A stretch of 64,000 bases of DNA, taken from contig JBHIYN010000007.1 of NCBI GenBank assembly GCA_041984235.1, positions 245,328-309,327 of the forward strand. Direction: 5' to 3'. The notes under the pieces were generated by a model. It was not told where the DNA came from, made no database searches, and saw only the letters and a list, made by a program, of their open reading frames with translations. The position numbers were made by a program, and so were the translations under genes. The number at the start of each line of letters is the position of its first letter. Within the stretch, counting starts at the first letter, position 1. Origin of the DNA: JBHIYN01 sp041984235 (GTDB taxonomy: Bacteria; Pseudomonadota; Gammaproteobacteria; Ga0077536). Shown here in pieces: positions 15,248 to 24,365 of the stretch.

Positions 15248-16424
15248 AAATCGGGCCCAGCACCGAGGCCATGATCCAGAAGAGTACCGCGCCGAGCACG
15301 ATGGTGATCGCCGGCGTAATCAGCGCCTGCAGGCGGGCGACGGACTCGGCCACGTCGCGGGCGTAGAAATACGACACGTTGTCCAGCGCTTCCTCCAGCG
15401 CCCCGGTATTCTCGCCCACCCGCAGCATGCGCACCACGAGGGGCGGAAACAGGCCGGTGGCGGCAAAGCTGGTCGAGATGCCGCCGCCATCGGCTATCTT
15501 GCGCCCGGCGTCGCGCATGGCGGTCGCCACGGCGCGGTTACCGGCGACACTCTCGGCGGTGCGGATGCATTCGAGCACCGTGATCCCGGACGAGTACATG
15601 ATCGAGAACACGTTACACACACGGGTCACGATCAGCTTGCGCACCACCGGGCCCAGCAGCGGCACGTGCAGCAGGAGATCGTCGACGCGCTCGGCGAACT
15701 TTGGATTGGTATTGAACGCGACGATGGCGGCGGTGATGACGATGATCGGCGTGAACAGCACCACGTACCAGTAGTCGCCGAGGAACTCCGAGGTCGCAAT
15801 CAGCACCCGGGTCTGCAGCGGCAGCTCCTGGCCCATGGTGGCGAGAAAACCGATCAGCTGCGGCACCACGTAGAGCATGAGGAAGAACATCACCGCGATG
15901 ACGATGACCGTCACGATGGCCGGGTAGAGCATCAGCTTCTTGGTGTAGGACGCCTGCTCGTCCTGCCACTTCAGGTTCTCGATGATCTTCTCCAGCACGC
16001 GGTTGAGCTGGCCGCTCTGCTCGCCGGCGCGGATCAGACTGACGAACACCGGCGGAAATACGAACGGGAAATCGGCCATCGCCTGCGACAGGTTCTTGCC
16101 GCCTTCGATCGATTCGATCAGCGCCGCGGTGACCTCGCGCAGATGCTTGTTGTCGATGGTGTCGCGCAGGTCCGAGAGCCCCTCGAGGATCGGCACCCCG
16201 GCGCGCACCAGGTGCTCGAGGTGGAAACAGAAGGTGATCAGGTCGACGCGCCGGATGCCGCGACCGGTGATGTTGCGCGTGCGCTTGGGCAGCTCGCGGT
16301 AGTTGACCAGGTCCAGCCCCATGCGGCTGAGGCGCACTTCGAGATCGGCCGGGTTGACCGCGTCCACCCGGCCCTGCAGCACGCGCCCGCTGGCGTTGAT
16401 GGCCTTGTAGCGGTACGCCTCCAT
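15219..16424 (-). CDS. mshG: Type II secretion/pilus inner-membrane platform protein (MshG/GspF/PilC)
   Basis: The protein has 401 residues, the usual GspF length, with two repeats of the T2SSF domain (about 65-190 and 270-395) and three membrane helices near 165-190, 215-240 and 370-390. The SLIRAGEQSGQLNRVLE and RMLRVGENTGALEEAL boxes are the family hallmarks. It anchors the assembly ATPase and moves pilin subunits into the fibre. It is 7 bp downstream of the E-type ATPase gene, on the same strand. Confidence 0.93.
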   Translation of the reverse strand: MEAYRYKAINASGRVLQGRVDAVNPADLEVRLSRMGLDLVNYRELPKRTRNITGRGIRRVDLITFCFHLEHLVRAGVPILEGLSDLRDTIDNKHLREVTAALIESIEGGKNLSQAMADFPFVFPPVFVSLIRAGEQSGQLNRVLEKIIENLKWQDEQASYTKKLMLYPAIVTVIVIAVMFFLMLYVVPQLIGFLATMGQELPLQTRVLIATSEFLGDYWYVVLFTPIIVITAAIVAFNTNPKFAERVDDLLLHVPLLGPVVRKLIVTRVCNVFSIMYSSGITVLECIRTAESVAGNRAVATAMRDAGRKIADGGGISTSFAATGLFPPLVVRMLRVGENTGALEEALDNVSYFYARDVAESVARLQALITPAITIVLGAVLFWIMASVLGPIYDLFTQIDF

Positions 16425-16431
16425 GGCCGTC

Positions 16432-18141
16432 TCAGCCGAGGCGCTCGGTGAGGTCGACCACGCGCGAGACCTCGTCCAGCGAGGTCACCCCGGACAGCAC
16501 CAGGCGTACGGCGACGTCGGCCAGGGTCTGGAAGCCCTTCTTGCGCGCGGCCAGGGTGAGCTCGTTGAAGGTCGCGCCCTGGGCGATGAGATCGTCGAGC
16601 TCGCGATCGAAACGCAGCACCTCGAGCAGCGCCGTACGCCCCTCGTAGCCCTGGTGCGGCGCGTGGCGGTGCTCGCCGGCGACGCGGTAGATGGGGTGGC
16701 TGCCGGCGTCGCCGTCCAGGCCCAGGATGCGCTGCTCGAGCTCACTCGGCGCGTAGGGTTCGCGGCAGTCCGTGCGCAGCTGGCGCGCCAGGCGCTGGGC
16801 GAGGATGCCGATGATGTTGCCGGCCATGATGTCCGGCTTGATGCCCATGTCGGAGAGGCGCGGGATCGCCGCCAGCGAGGAGTTGGTATGCAGGGTGGAG
16901 AACACCTGGTGGCCGGTCATGGCGGCGCGGAAGGCCATCGAGGCGGTGTCCTCGTCGCGGATCTCGCCGACCAGGATGATGTCCGGGTCCTGGCGCAGCA
17001 GCGAGCGCACGCCGCTGGCGAAGTCGATGCGCGCCGACTCGTTGATCGAGGTCTGGCGGATCATGCCCATCGGGTACTCGACCGGGTCCTCCAGGGTCAT
17101 GATGTTGACCGTCTCGTCGTTGAGGTGGTTCAGCAGGCTGTACAGGGTGGTGGTCTTGCCGCTGCCGGTCGGGCCGGTCACCAGCAGCAGACCCTCGGGC
17201 CGCGCCACCATCAGCTTGAGCGTGTTGAGGGTCTCCTCCTCCGGGCAGATGGTCTCGATCGGCACGATGCCCTTCTGCCGGTCGAGCACGCGCAGCACGA
17301 TGTTCTCGCCGTGCACGGTGGGGATGGTCGACACGCGAAAGTCGATCTGGCGTCCGGACAGGGTCAGCGTGATACGGCCGTCCTGCGGTGCACGGGTCTC
17401 GGCGATGTCCATGCCGGACATGACCTTGAGGCGCACCGCGAGCGCCGACCAGTAGTTCTTGTGCAGACTGCGGATCTGGCGCAGCACGCCGTCGATGCGG
17501 TAGCGGAAGCGCAGGAAGCCTTCCTCGGGCTCGAAGTGGATGTCCGAGGCGCCGCGCTTGACCGCGTCGGAGAGCAGCGCGTTGACCAGGCGCACTACCG
17601 GCTGGCTGTACTCGGCGTTCTCGCTGTCGAGACTCTCGTAGTCGATCTCGCCGGTCTCGATCTCGCTCAGGATGCCGTCGACCGACAGCTCGAAGCCGTA
17701 GAACTGGTCGATGGCCTTCTCGATCTCGGCCTCGCCGGCGAGCATCGGCTGGATCTCGATGTCACCGCCGAGCAGCGCCGAGATCTGGTCCAGGGCGACG
17801 ACGTTGAAGGTGTCGGCCATGGCCAGCGTGAGGCGGTTGGAGTTGGCGTCGTAGGTCAGCGGCAGGATGCGGAAGCGGCGCGCGAGATCCTTGGGGATCA
17901 GGCGGATGGCCTCGGAGTCGACCACGACCTGCGCGAGCTGCGCTTTCTGCTGACCGAGCGCGCCGCCGAGTACGTCGAGGATGATCGCCTCGGTAGCGAA
18001 GCCCAGGCGCACCAGGATCTTGCCGAGGTGGTCACGGTTCTTGCGCTGCTCGGTCAGCGCGATGCGGATCTGGTCGGGGCTGACGACACCCTTCTGCACC
18101 AGCAGCTCGCCGATGCGCAGCGACCGTTTGGGAGCGTTCAT
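16432..18141 (-). CDS. mshE: Pilus assembly ATPase with MshEN c-di-GMP-binding domain
   Basis: The protein has 569 residues. Residues 8-63 carry two MshEN motifs (RIGELLVQKG...Q32 and LGKILVRLG...Q64), the c-di-GMP-binding module first described in MshE. The ATPase core has Walker A GPTGSGKTT (323-331), Asp box, Walker B IILVGEIRD (388-396) and the His box. The zinc tetracysteine loop usual in this family is reduced to Cys459; the second CxxC pair is replaced by a His-rich stretch near 491-497. It powers pilin polymerisation in response to c-di-GMP. No retraction ATPase (PilT) is seen in the window. Confidence 0.93.
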   Translation of the reverse strand: MNAPKRSLRIGELLVQKGVVSPDQIRIALTEQRKNRDHLGKILVRLGFATEAIILDVLGGALGQQKAQLAQVVVDSEAIRLIPKDLARRFRILPLTYDANSNRLTLAMADTFNVVALDQISALLGGDIEIQPMLAGEAEIEKAIDQFYGFELSVDGILSEIETGEIDYESLDSENAEYSQPVVRLVNALLSDAVKRGASDIHFEPEEGFLRFRYRIDGVLRQIRSLHKNYWSALAVRLKVMSGMDIAETRAPQDGRITLTLSGRQIDFRVSTIPTVHGENIVLRVLDRQKGIVPIETICPEEETLNTLKLMVARPEGLLLVTGPTGSGKTTTLYSLLNHLNDETVNIMTLEDPVEYPMGMIRQTSINESARIDFASGVRSLLRQDPDIILVGEIRDEDTASMAFRAAMTGHQVFSTLHTNSSLAAIPRLSDMGIKPDIMAGNIIGILAQRLARQLRTDCREPYAPSELEQRILGLDGDAGSHPIYRVAGEHRHAPHQGYEGRTALLEVLRFDRELDDLIAQGATFNELTLAARKKGFQTLADVAVRLVLSGVTSLDEVSRVVDLTERLG

Positions 18142-18162
18142 GACGGTTGCGGCCGTGCCCGC

Positions 18163-19926
18163 CTACTCGGCGCGGGCGGCGCCGAGCGCGTTGATGCGAT
18201 CGAGGGCCACCGCCGGGTTGAAGGACGCGCCGTGCTCGTCGGCCAGCGCCAGGCTCTTCTGGTAGTAGTCGAGCGCGGCCGCACCCTGCCCCAGGTGTTC
18301 GAGGCTGACGGCGAGGTTGTAGGCGTAGTCGGGATTGTCCGGCGCCAGCCGTACGGCGTCGAAGTACGCCTGCTGGGCGTCGGGCCAGCGACCCTGGCGG
18401 GCATAGTGATTGGCCAGCGCGAAGTGCATCCACGGCGCGTCGGCGTGCGCGTCTAGCAGCAGCCGCAGGCGCGCCGCCGAGGCCGGCCCGCGCCCGCCGG
18501 TGAGACTGAACAGCGCGGTGCTGGCCACGGCGTCGTCAGGGTGCGCCTGCAGGACCGCGGCGTAATGGCGGTAGGCAGCGTCCAGGTCGCCGCGGGCACG
18601 CGCCAGCGCACCGAGTCCGAGGCGCGCATCGCGGTTGGCCGGTTGCTCGGCCAGCACCGCCTGGTAATCGGTCTCGGCGCGCGCGAAGTCTCCGGCCTGG
18701 TAGGCGGCATAGGCCGACGCCACGCGCGCGTCGACACGGGCGGCGGGCCGGGCGCGCGCGATCCGGACCTGGCCGGCGCCGACACCGGTTTCGGCGCCAC
18801 TGGCCGCACGGGGCGGCGGGGACGGTGCGGCCGGCAGCGGCGCCTGCGCAGCGACCCGTGCGGGCGCGGGCGCGGCGGGTGGCGCGGCAGGTGCCGGCGG
18901 CACGGCTTCGGCAGCCGGCGCCGAAGGGACAGCAGCGCGCGGCGCGGTGGGCTCGACGCGTTCGACGGGCGCAGTGGCGGCAACCGCCTCGGCGGCGGAC
19001 GGCGCGGCGGCCGTAGCGGCAGGCACGGTAACGGGGTCGCGATGCGGAGCTTCGCCGCGGCGGGCGACCGCGGCGGGCACGGTCTCCAGGCGTGGCGGCG
19101 ACGTCGGCAGCGCGCGCGGGGCGCTGCTCTCCAGCGCCACCACCGGCAGCTCCAGCCGATCGCCGCGCTCGACCCCGTCAGCGACCGACGGCGGCGGCAC
19201 GAAGCGCGGCCCCGTGCTCTGCTGCGCGTAGAACACGCCAACCGCCCCGATCGCGACCACCAGCACCACCGCCAGGACCGCGACGGCGACCAGCAGCGGA
19301 CGCGAGCGCGGCCGCTCACCGGCCGCGAACACGGTCTGCGCACCGACCACGGTGTGCGCCGCAACGTCTTCCAGCGTGAGATCGGCACTGGCCGGCGAGC
19401 GCGGCACCTCCATCGACTGCGAACGTTCGAAGTACGCCTCGAGATCCTTCTCCACCGCCCGCGAGGACGGCATGGTCGCGGTCTGCTCGCTGCGCTCCTG
19501 CGCGCCCAGCGCGGTGGTGCCGCCGGTCAGCTCGGCCAGTGACGGCCCGCCCTCCGAGTGGGTGTCCTCGCTGCCGAGCGCGTCGGCGTCGGTCTCCAGC
19601 GGCTCCAGGGAGAGCTCGGCCGAGGTCTCGTCGGCCTCCAGCTCCAGCGCCTGCGGAAAGGTCATCGAACGATCGGCCAGCGCTTCGAGATCGAGGGCAC
19701 GACTGTCGTCCGCGTCGTCCGCTTCCGCGTCAGGCGGCTCGGCTGCGGGCGTGTTTTCGCTTGCGCTGAGCTGCTCGCTGCCGAGCTGCACGGTGGCGTC
19801 CTCGCTGCCGACCAAAGGGCCCGGCTCGGCCTGCGGCTCTGCGGGCGACTCGCCGGCCGCCGCGCCCTGCTCGCGCGCCTGCTTCTCGCGCTCGGCACGG
19901 CGCAGCGCGTCCATCAACAAGCTCAT
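18163..19926 (-). CDS. MshN-like TPR protein of the pilus cluster
   Basis: The protein has 587 residues. It opens with SLLMDALRRAE, the start motif of MshN-like proteins, followed by a long acidic cytoplasmic part, one membrane helix (about 216-240), an Ala/Pro-rich periplasmic linker and C-terminal tetratricopeptide repeats (about 430-580). It may bridge the inner-membrane complex and the secretin. The ATG at 19926 was chosen over an upstream Arg-rich extension. It is 25 bp downstream of the secretin gene. Confidence 0.75.
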   Translation of the reverse strand: MSLLMDALRRAEREKQAREQGAAAGESPAEPQAEPGPLVGSEDATVQLGSEQLSASENTPAAEPPDAEADDADDSRALDLEALADRSMTFPQALELEADETSAELSLEPLETDADALGSEDTHSEGGPSLAELTGGTTALGAQERSEQTATMPSSRAVEKDLEAYFERSQSMEVPRSPASADLTLEDVAAHTVVGAQTVFAAGERPRSRPLLVAVAVLAVVLVVAIGAVGVFYAQQSTGPRFVPPPSVADGVERGDRLELPVVALESSAPRALPTSPPRLETVPAAVARRGEAPHRDPVTVPAATAAAPSAAEAVAATAPVERVEPTAPRAAVPSAPAAEAVPPAPAAPPAAPAPARVAAQAPLPAAPSPPPRAASGAETGVGAGQVRIARARPAARVDARVASAYAAYQAGDFARAETDYQAVLAEQPANRDARLGLGALARARGDLDAAYRHYAAVLQAHPDDAVASTALFSLTGGRGPASAARLRLLLDAHADAPWMHFALANHYARQGRWPDAQQAYFDAVRLAPDNPDYAYNLAVSLEHLGQGAAALDYYQKSLALADEHGASFNPAVALDRINALGAARAE

Positions 19927-19951
19927 ACGCTTAGCCCTCGCCGCACGTCGT

Positions 19952-21631
19952 TCACGGCGCCGGCGCGGTGGTCGCCCCCGTCGCACCGCCGAGGAAGCGG
20001 CGATAGCCGTTCAGATCGGTGTCGATGCTCGGATCGCGCACCACCACCGGACGCAGGAAGATAACCAGCTCGGACTTGCTGCTGACCGCCTCGTCGGTGT
20101 TGAAGAACAGGTCGCCGATCAGCGGCACCTGCGCCAGCCCCGGCACCTCGCGGTTACCCTGACGCACCTCGTCCTGCATGAGGCCGCCGAGCACACCGAT
20201 CTGGCCGTCGATCAGCTTGAGCACGGACTCCATCTCGCGCACGCGGATGATCGGCACCGTGTTGGTGATGTTGGCGGCGGTGGTGTCGATGAACTGCAAC
20301 GCGATCTGCGGGCCGGGATCGACCGCATCGCCAATCTTCTGCGAGATGGTCGGCCGCACGGTGAGCGTGATCTCGTTGTTCGCCGAGATCTGCGGCGTCA
20401 CCGCCATCACCAGCCCGACCGGTACGGAGTTCACCTCCGACTCGACGACGATGCGTCCCTGCTGGTTGTTGGTGGCGTCGCGATCGGTCACCTCGATGGT
20501 GAAATAGACCAGCTCCTCGACCACCTTGAGAATGGCGGTCTGGTTGTTCAGCACCATCAGGCGCGGACTGGACAGCACCTTGGCGTCACCGAACTCGCGC
20601 AGCAGGCGCACGCTGGCGGCAACCGCGTTGTTGCCCACGTCCGGCTGGAAATAACCGAGCGTGAACGACGACACGGCGTTGTCGATGGCGCCGTCGGTGA
20701 TTTGGCCGAGCAGGTTCTGGTCGACGGTGAAGCCGGACTCACCCTGTTGCAGGAAGACCGTCCAGTCGACGCCGGCCTGGTACTGGTCGTTGAGCGAGAC
20801 CTCGACGATGGTGGCCTCGATCATGACCTGGCGGCGCACGTTGACCAGCACGCGGTCGATGAAGTCCTCGATCTGCTGGTGCTGGCCGGCGGTTGCCCGG
20901 ACCGAGACCATGCCCGCCTCGGCGTTGATGATGACCGAGTCCGAGCCGCGCGTGCTGCGCCGCTCGACCTGGCCCAGGATGGCGAGGATGTTCGACTCCA
21001 GCGTTTCCCAGAAGCGGTTGTAGGAGCGTGACTCCAGGCGCGTCGAGGAGGTGTTGTCGCCGCCGCCGCGTCCGCCGCCGGAACCGCCGCCGGTATCGTC
21101 GACGCTGCCGCCGCCGGTGGTGGCGACGCGGGTGGCGACGTTGACCGTGGTGTCGACGTCACGCGAGAGGTTGACGTAGCCGACGTCGTAGGTGCGCAGG
21201 TAGGGCTCGTCGGGGCCGATGACGACGGTGTCGCCGGTGAACTCGTAGCGCAGCGCGACCTGGCGCGCGATGCGCTCCAGGATCTGGGGCAGGGTCTGGT
21301 CGATGGCGTTGAGCGTGACGCGGCCGCTGACGGCGCTGTCGATGTCGATGTTGAGCTCGGCGTCGCGCGCCAGCGCGAACAGCAACTCGCGTACCGGCAC
21401 GTCGTTGACGACCACGGTATAACGCTCGCTCTCGGGCACCGGCTCGGGCGGCGGCACGTAGGGCGCGGCCTCGACCAGCGGCGGGATGGTGGCGGTCGCG
21501 GCCGGCGCCTCGCCGGCGTCCAGGTGGCCGCTGCGGCCCGGGGTCATCTCGGGACGCATCTGGGTGCAGGCGGCAACGGTAGCGATCGCGACGACGGCGG
21601 CCGCCAGCCTCGGAAGCTTCAGCTCAAGCAT
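19952..21631 (-). CDS. mshL: Pilus secretin, MshL-like lipoprotein
   Basis: The protein has 559 residues. A signal peptide ends in a lipobox with Cys22, so it should be lipidated. A secretin N0/STN domain (about 75-125) with the VNDVPVRELLFALARDA motif is followed by a Gly/Ser-rich linker (185-205), an N1 domain (about 240-285) and the C-terminal secretin barrel (about 310-530) ending with VPGLAQVPLIGDLFF, the family signature. It forms the outer-membrane pore. A 92-bp AT-rich gap before it probably holds a promoter. Confidence 0.92.
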   Translation of the reverse strand: MLELKLPRLAAAVVAIATVAACTQMRPEMTPGRSGHLDAGEAPAATATIPPLVEAAPYVPPPEPVPESERYTVVVNDVPVRELLFALARDAELNIDIDSAVSGRVTLNAIDQTLPQILERIARQVALRYEFTGDTVVIGPDEPYLRTYDVGYVNLSRDVDTTVNVATRVATTGGGSVDDTGGGSGGGRGGGDNTSSTRLESRSYNRFWETLESNILAILGQVERRSTRGSDSVIINAEAGMVSVRATAGQHQQIEDFIDRVLVNVRRQVMIEATIVEVSLNDQYQAGVDWTVFLQQGESGFTVDQNLLGQITDGAIDNAVSSFTLGYFQPDVGNNAVAASVRLLREFGDAKVLSSPRLMVLNNQTAILKVVEELVYFTIEVTDRDATNNQQGRIVVESEVNSVPVGLVMAVTPQISANNEITLTVRPTISQKIGDAVDPGPQIALQFIDTTAANITNTVPIIRVREMESVLKLIDGQIGVLGGLMQDEVRQGNREVPGLAQVPLIGDLFFNTDEAVSSKSELVIFLRPVVVRDPSIDTDLNGYRRFLGGATGATTAPAP

Positions 21632-21673
21632 GCGGTGTAGTCCCAGGACGGTTTCCGGCGCGCGCCGAAGGCG

Positions 21674-21701
21674 ACGATATCAGATAACAACGGCATTGCA
21701 A
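21674..21701 (-). promoter_or_regulatory. Possible sigma-70 promoter for the secretin and downstream genes
   Basis: On the minus strand TTGCAA and TATCGT are 16 bp apart, in the only sizeable intergenic gap (21632-21723) of the pilus cluster, which is notably AT-rich. This would give mshL and all genes to 10083 their own start site. Confidence 0.4.
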
Positions 21702-21723
21702 CTGCTTAATCTGCAAAGAAAAC

Positions 21724-22914
21724 TTATTCCTGCTGCGGATCGTCCGGCGGCTCACCGGGGGCCTCGCCGGCAGCCGGCGGCGGGACCAGCACCGGCTGCA
21801 GGTGATCGAGGCTGACCAGCCCGGTCGCCGCTGACACCACCGGTATGCGCACCTGATTATCGACGAATTCCCCCGCCGTGCCAGACACGGCGCCCGAAAC
21901 TGCGTCGGACGCCCGGCTTTGTGCCGCGTCCGGTGCCGTCAGCATAGGTGCCGGCGCGGCCGGCGGGGCCGGGCCCGCGGCCACCCCGGCCATCGCGGGG
22001 AGCTTTTCCTGCTCCGCGGTGCGCATCCAGAGCACGGCCAGCAGGGCAATGCCGGCGACGAGCGCCGCCGCCCCCCACCCCCAGGCGGCACGCGCGGTGC
22101 GCCGCGCACCGAACTCGCTGTCGCGCGCGGCGCGCCGCACGTGGCTGGCGTCGACGCGCGCCTCGCCGGCGGCGAACGCCGCCAGCAGAGCCTTGTCGGC
22201 GAGCACGTTGATGCGCCGCAGCAGGCCCTGCGAGTGTCGCTCGAGCTCGGCGATGGCGCGCGCGGCGAACAGCTCCTGGCCGCGGTAACCACTCTGGCGC
22301 AGACGCGCGTTGACGTAATCGCGCACCTCGACGCGGTCGAACGGCGCTAGCTCGAAGCTGTGGGTGATACGTTCGCGCAGCTGGCGGATGGCGTGATCGT
22401 CGAGCTTGTCGTCGAGCTCGGGCTGACCGAACAGCACGATCTGCAGCAGCTTGTCCTGGCTGGTCTCGAGGTTGGAGAGCATGCGGATCTCCTCGAGCGA
22501 ATCGAGCGGCACGCCCTGGGCCTCCTCGACGAACACGATCACGCGCCGGTTCGCGGCGTGCCGTTCGAGCAGGAACTCGTGCAGCGCGTGCAGCACCGCC
22601 AGGCGCGGGGCATCGGCGCCGACCTCGAGCTTCAGCTCGAAGGCGATGGCGTGCAGGATCTCGGCCGGGCTCAGGCGCGGGTTGGCGAGGTAGACAATCT
22701 CGCAGGCGTCCGGCAGCTCGCGTTCGAGCATGCGACAGAGCATGGTCTTGCCGCTGCCGACCTCGCCGACGACCTTGACGATGCCCTCGCCGCGCGCGAC
22801 CGCGTAGACCAGCGCTTCGAGCACCGCACCGCGATTGCCGCCGGGAAAGAAAAACTCCGGGTCCGGCGTGATGCGGAAGGCCGGGCGGGTCAGGCCGAAG
22901 TGCTGTTCGTACAT
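21724..22914 (-). CDS. mshM: ExeA/MshM-type AAA ATPase
   Basis: The protein has 396 residues. It begins MYEQHFGLTRPAF, the typical ExeA/MshM start, then an AAA domain with Walker A GEVGSGKT (50-57) and Walker B VIVFVEEAQ (about 125-133), a membrane helix (about 280-300) and a Pro/Ala-rich periplasmic tail. The relative ExeA inserts the secretin through the cell wall in type II secretion, and MshM is the MSHA counterpart. The usual peptidoglycan-binding domain at the C-terminus is not evident, as the tail is low-complexity. It lies 11 bp after the response regulator gene. Confidence 0.85.
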   Translation of the reverse strand: MYEQHFGLTRPAFRITPDPEFFFPGGNRGAVLEALVYAVARGEGIVKVVGEVGSGKTMLCRMLERELPDACEIVYLANPRLSPAEILHAIAFELKLEVGADAPRLAVLHALHEFLLERHAANRRVIVFVEEAQGVPLDSLEEIRMLSNLETSQDKLLQIVLFGQPELDDKLDDHAIRQLRERITHSFELAPFDRVEVRDYVNARLRQSGYRGQELFAARAIAELERHSQGLLRRINVLADKALLAAFAAGEARVDASHVRRAARDSEFGARRTARAAWGWGAAALVAGIALLAVLWMRTAEQEKLPAMAGVAAGPAPPAAPAPMLTAPDAAQSRASDAVSGAVSGTAGEFVDNQVRIPVVSAATGLVSLDHLQPVLVPPPAAGEAPGEPPDDPQQE

Positions 22915-22925
22915 GCCGCCGCCGT

Positions 22926-24356
22926 TCAGGCGTCGCCCGACGGCGGCGCCAGGCCGAGCCGTGCGAGGCGTCCGTAGAGCGTGGTGCGATTGATGCCGAG
23001 CAGGCGCGCGGCCTTGCTCAGGTTGCCGTCACCGAGCTCGAGCGCGGTCTCGACGAAGGCCCGCTCCAGCGCTTCGAGCTCGCGGTCGAGACGGAAGCCG
23101 GGCTCGCGCAGGCGTGCGGCGAGGTCACCCGGCGCCAGCGCCGGCGCCGCGGCCGGCGCCTCGTAGTCGAGCTCGAGCTCGCCGTGCAGCGCGTCCGCCT
23201 CGATGGTCTGCCCCGGGTACTTCGCGCCCAGCCGGATGACGATGTTGCGCAGCTCGCGCACGTTGCCGGGAAAGCCGTAGTCGGCGAGCAGGGCGGCCGC
23301 TGAGTCGCCGAGCACGAACGGCTTGATGGTGCCGGCGTACTGGCGCTGGAAACGATCGAGCAGCAAGCGCCAGTCGTCGCCGCGGCTGCGCAGCGGCGGC
23401 ACGCTGAGGGTGAGCACGCTCAGGCGGTGAAACAGGTCGGGACGGAAGCTGCCGGCGCGCACGCCTTCGCGCAGGTCGCGATTGGTCGCGGCGACGATGC
23501 GGGCATCGGAGTGCCGCCGCTCGGTCTCGCCCAGGCGATAGAACTCGCCGTTCTCGAGCACGCGCAGGAAACGGGCCTGCAAATCCAGCGGCATCTCGCC
23601 GACTTCGTCGAGAAACAGGGTGCCGCCGGCGGCCTCCTCGAAGAAGCCGGCGCGCGCCTTGTCGGCGCCGGTATAGGCGCCGCGCGCATGGCCGAACAAC
23701 TGCGCCTCGAGCAGCTCGGGGCTGAAGGCGGCGCAGTTGAGGGTCAGCATGGGCCGCTCGCGGCGCGCGCTGGCGCGGTGCAGGCATTCGGCGACGAGCT
23801 CCTTGCCGCTGCCCGACTCGCCTTCGACCAGGACCGGGAAGGGGGTGTCGGCGAACTGCGCGATGAGGCCGCGCAGGGCGACCATCGCGCTGCTCTCGCC
23901 GGCCAGGATCTCTTCCGGCGTGGCGGCATCGCGCGCCGCCGGCAGCTCCGCCTCGAGCAGCATCAACTGGTGGCGCAGGCGGCTCAGCAGCAGGTTCGCG
24001 TCACACGGCTTGGGCACGAAGTCGACCGCGCCCAGGGTCAGCGCGTGCTGCACGTTGCCCGCCGCACTCTGGCCGGAGAGCACCAGCACCTTCATGCGCG
24101 GATTGAACGCGAACAGCTCGCGGATCAGGCGGAAGCCCTCGTCCGGCTGGTGCGGCGCCGGCGGCAGCCCGAGATCGACCAGCGCCAGCGGCGGCACGCG
24201 GCCGGCGCGCAGGGCGGTCAGCGCGGCCGGGCGGCTGGCCGCGGCGACGATGTCGAATTCCGGCTCGAGTGCGAAACGCAGCGACTCGACGATGAGCTCG
24301 TCATCGTCTACCAGCAGCAGCAGCGGACGCGGGCCGCCGTCATCCACCGCCGCCAC
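22926..24356 (-). CDS. Sigma-54-dependent response regulator (PrsR-like)
   Basis: The protein has 476 residues. The receiver domain has phospho-acceptor Asp61 and Lys116. The AAA+ domain has Walker A GESGSGKE (179-186), the sigma-54 contact loop GAYTGA (226-231) and Walker B LFLDEVGEM. The C-terminus has a Fis-type helix-turn-helix (about 440-470). It should activate sigma-54 promoters; the one found at 5285-5299 before the prepilin gene is the obvious target. The kinase at 8369 is the likely partner. It heads the pilus cluster, 9 bp after metF. Confidence 0.9.
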   Translation of the reverse strand: MAAVDDGGPRPLLLLVDDDELIVESLRFALEPEFDIVAAASRPAALTALRAGRVPPLALVDLGLPPAPHQPDEGFRLIRELFAFNPRMKVLVLSGQSAAGNVQHALTLGAVDFVPKPCDANLLLSRLRHQLMLLEAELPAARDAATPEEILAGESSAMVALRGLIAQFADTPFPVLVEGESGSGKELVAECLHRASARRERPMLTLNCAAFSPELLEAQLFGHARGAYTGADKARAGFFEEAAGGTLFLDEVGEMPLDLQARFLRVLENGEFYRLGETERRHSDARIVAATNRDLREGVRAGSFRPDLFHRLSVLTLSVPPLRSRGDDWRLLLDRFQRQYAGTIKPFVLGDSAAALLADYGFPGNVRELRNIVIRLGAKYPGQTIEADALHGELELDYEAPAAAPALAPGDLAARLREPGFRLDRELEALERAFVETALELGDGNLSKAARLLGINRTTLYGRLARLGLAPPSGDA

Positions 24357-24365
24357 CGCCGCACG

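Noticed and set aside
21641..21660. Sigma-54 promoter in the gap before mshL
   Set aside because: No GG-N10-GC pair with a TGGCAC-like -24 box is present; only a sigma-70-like pair was found.
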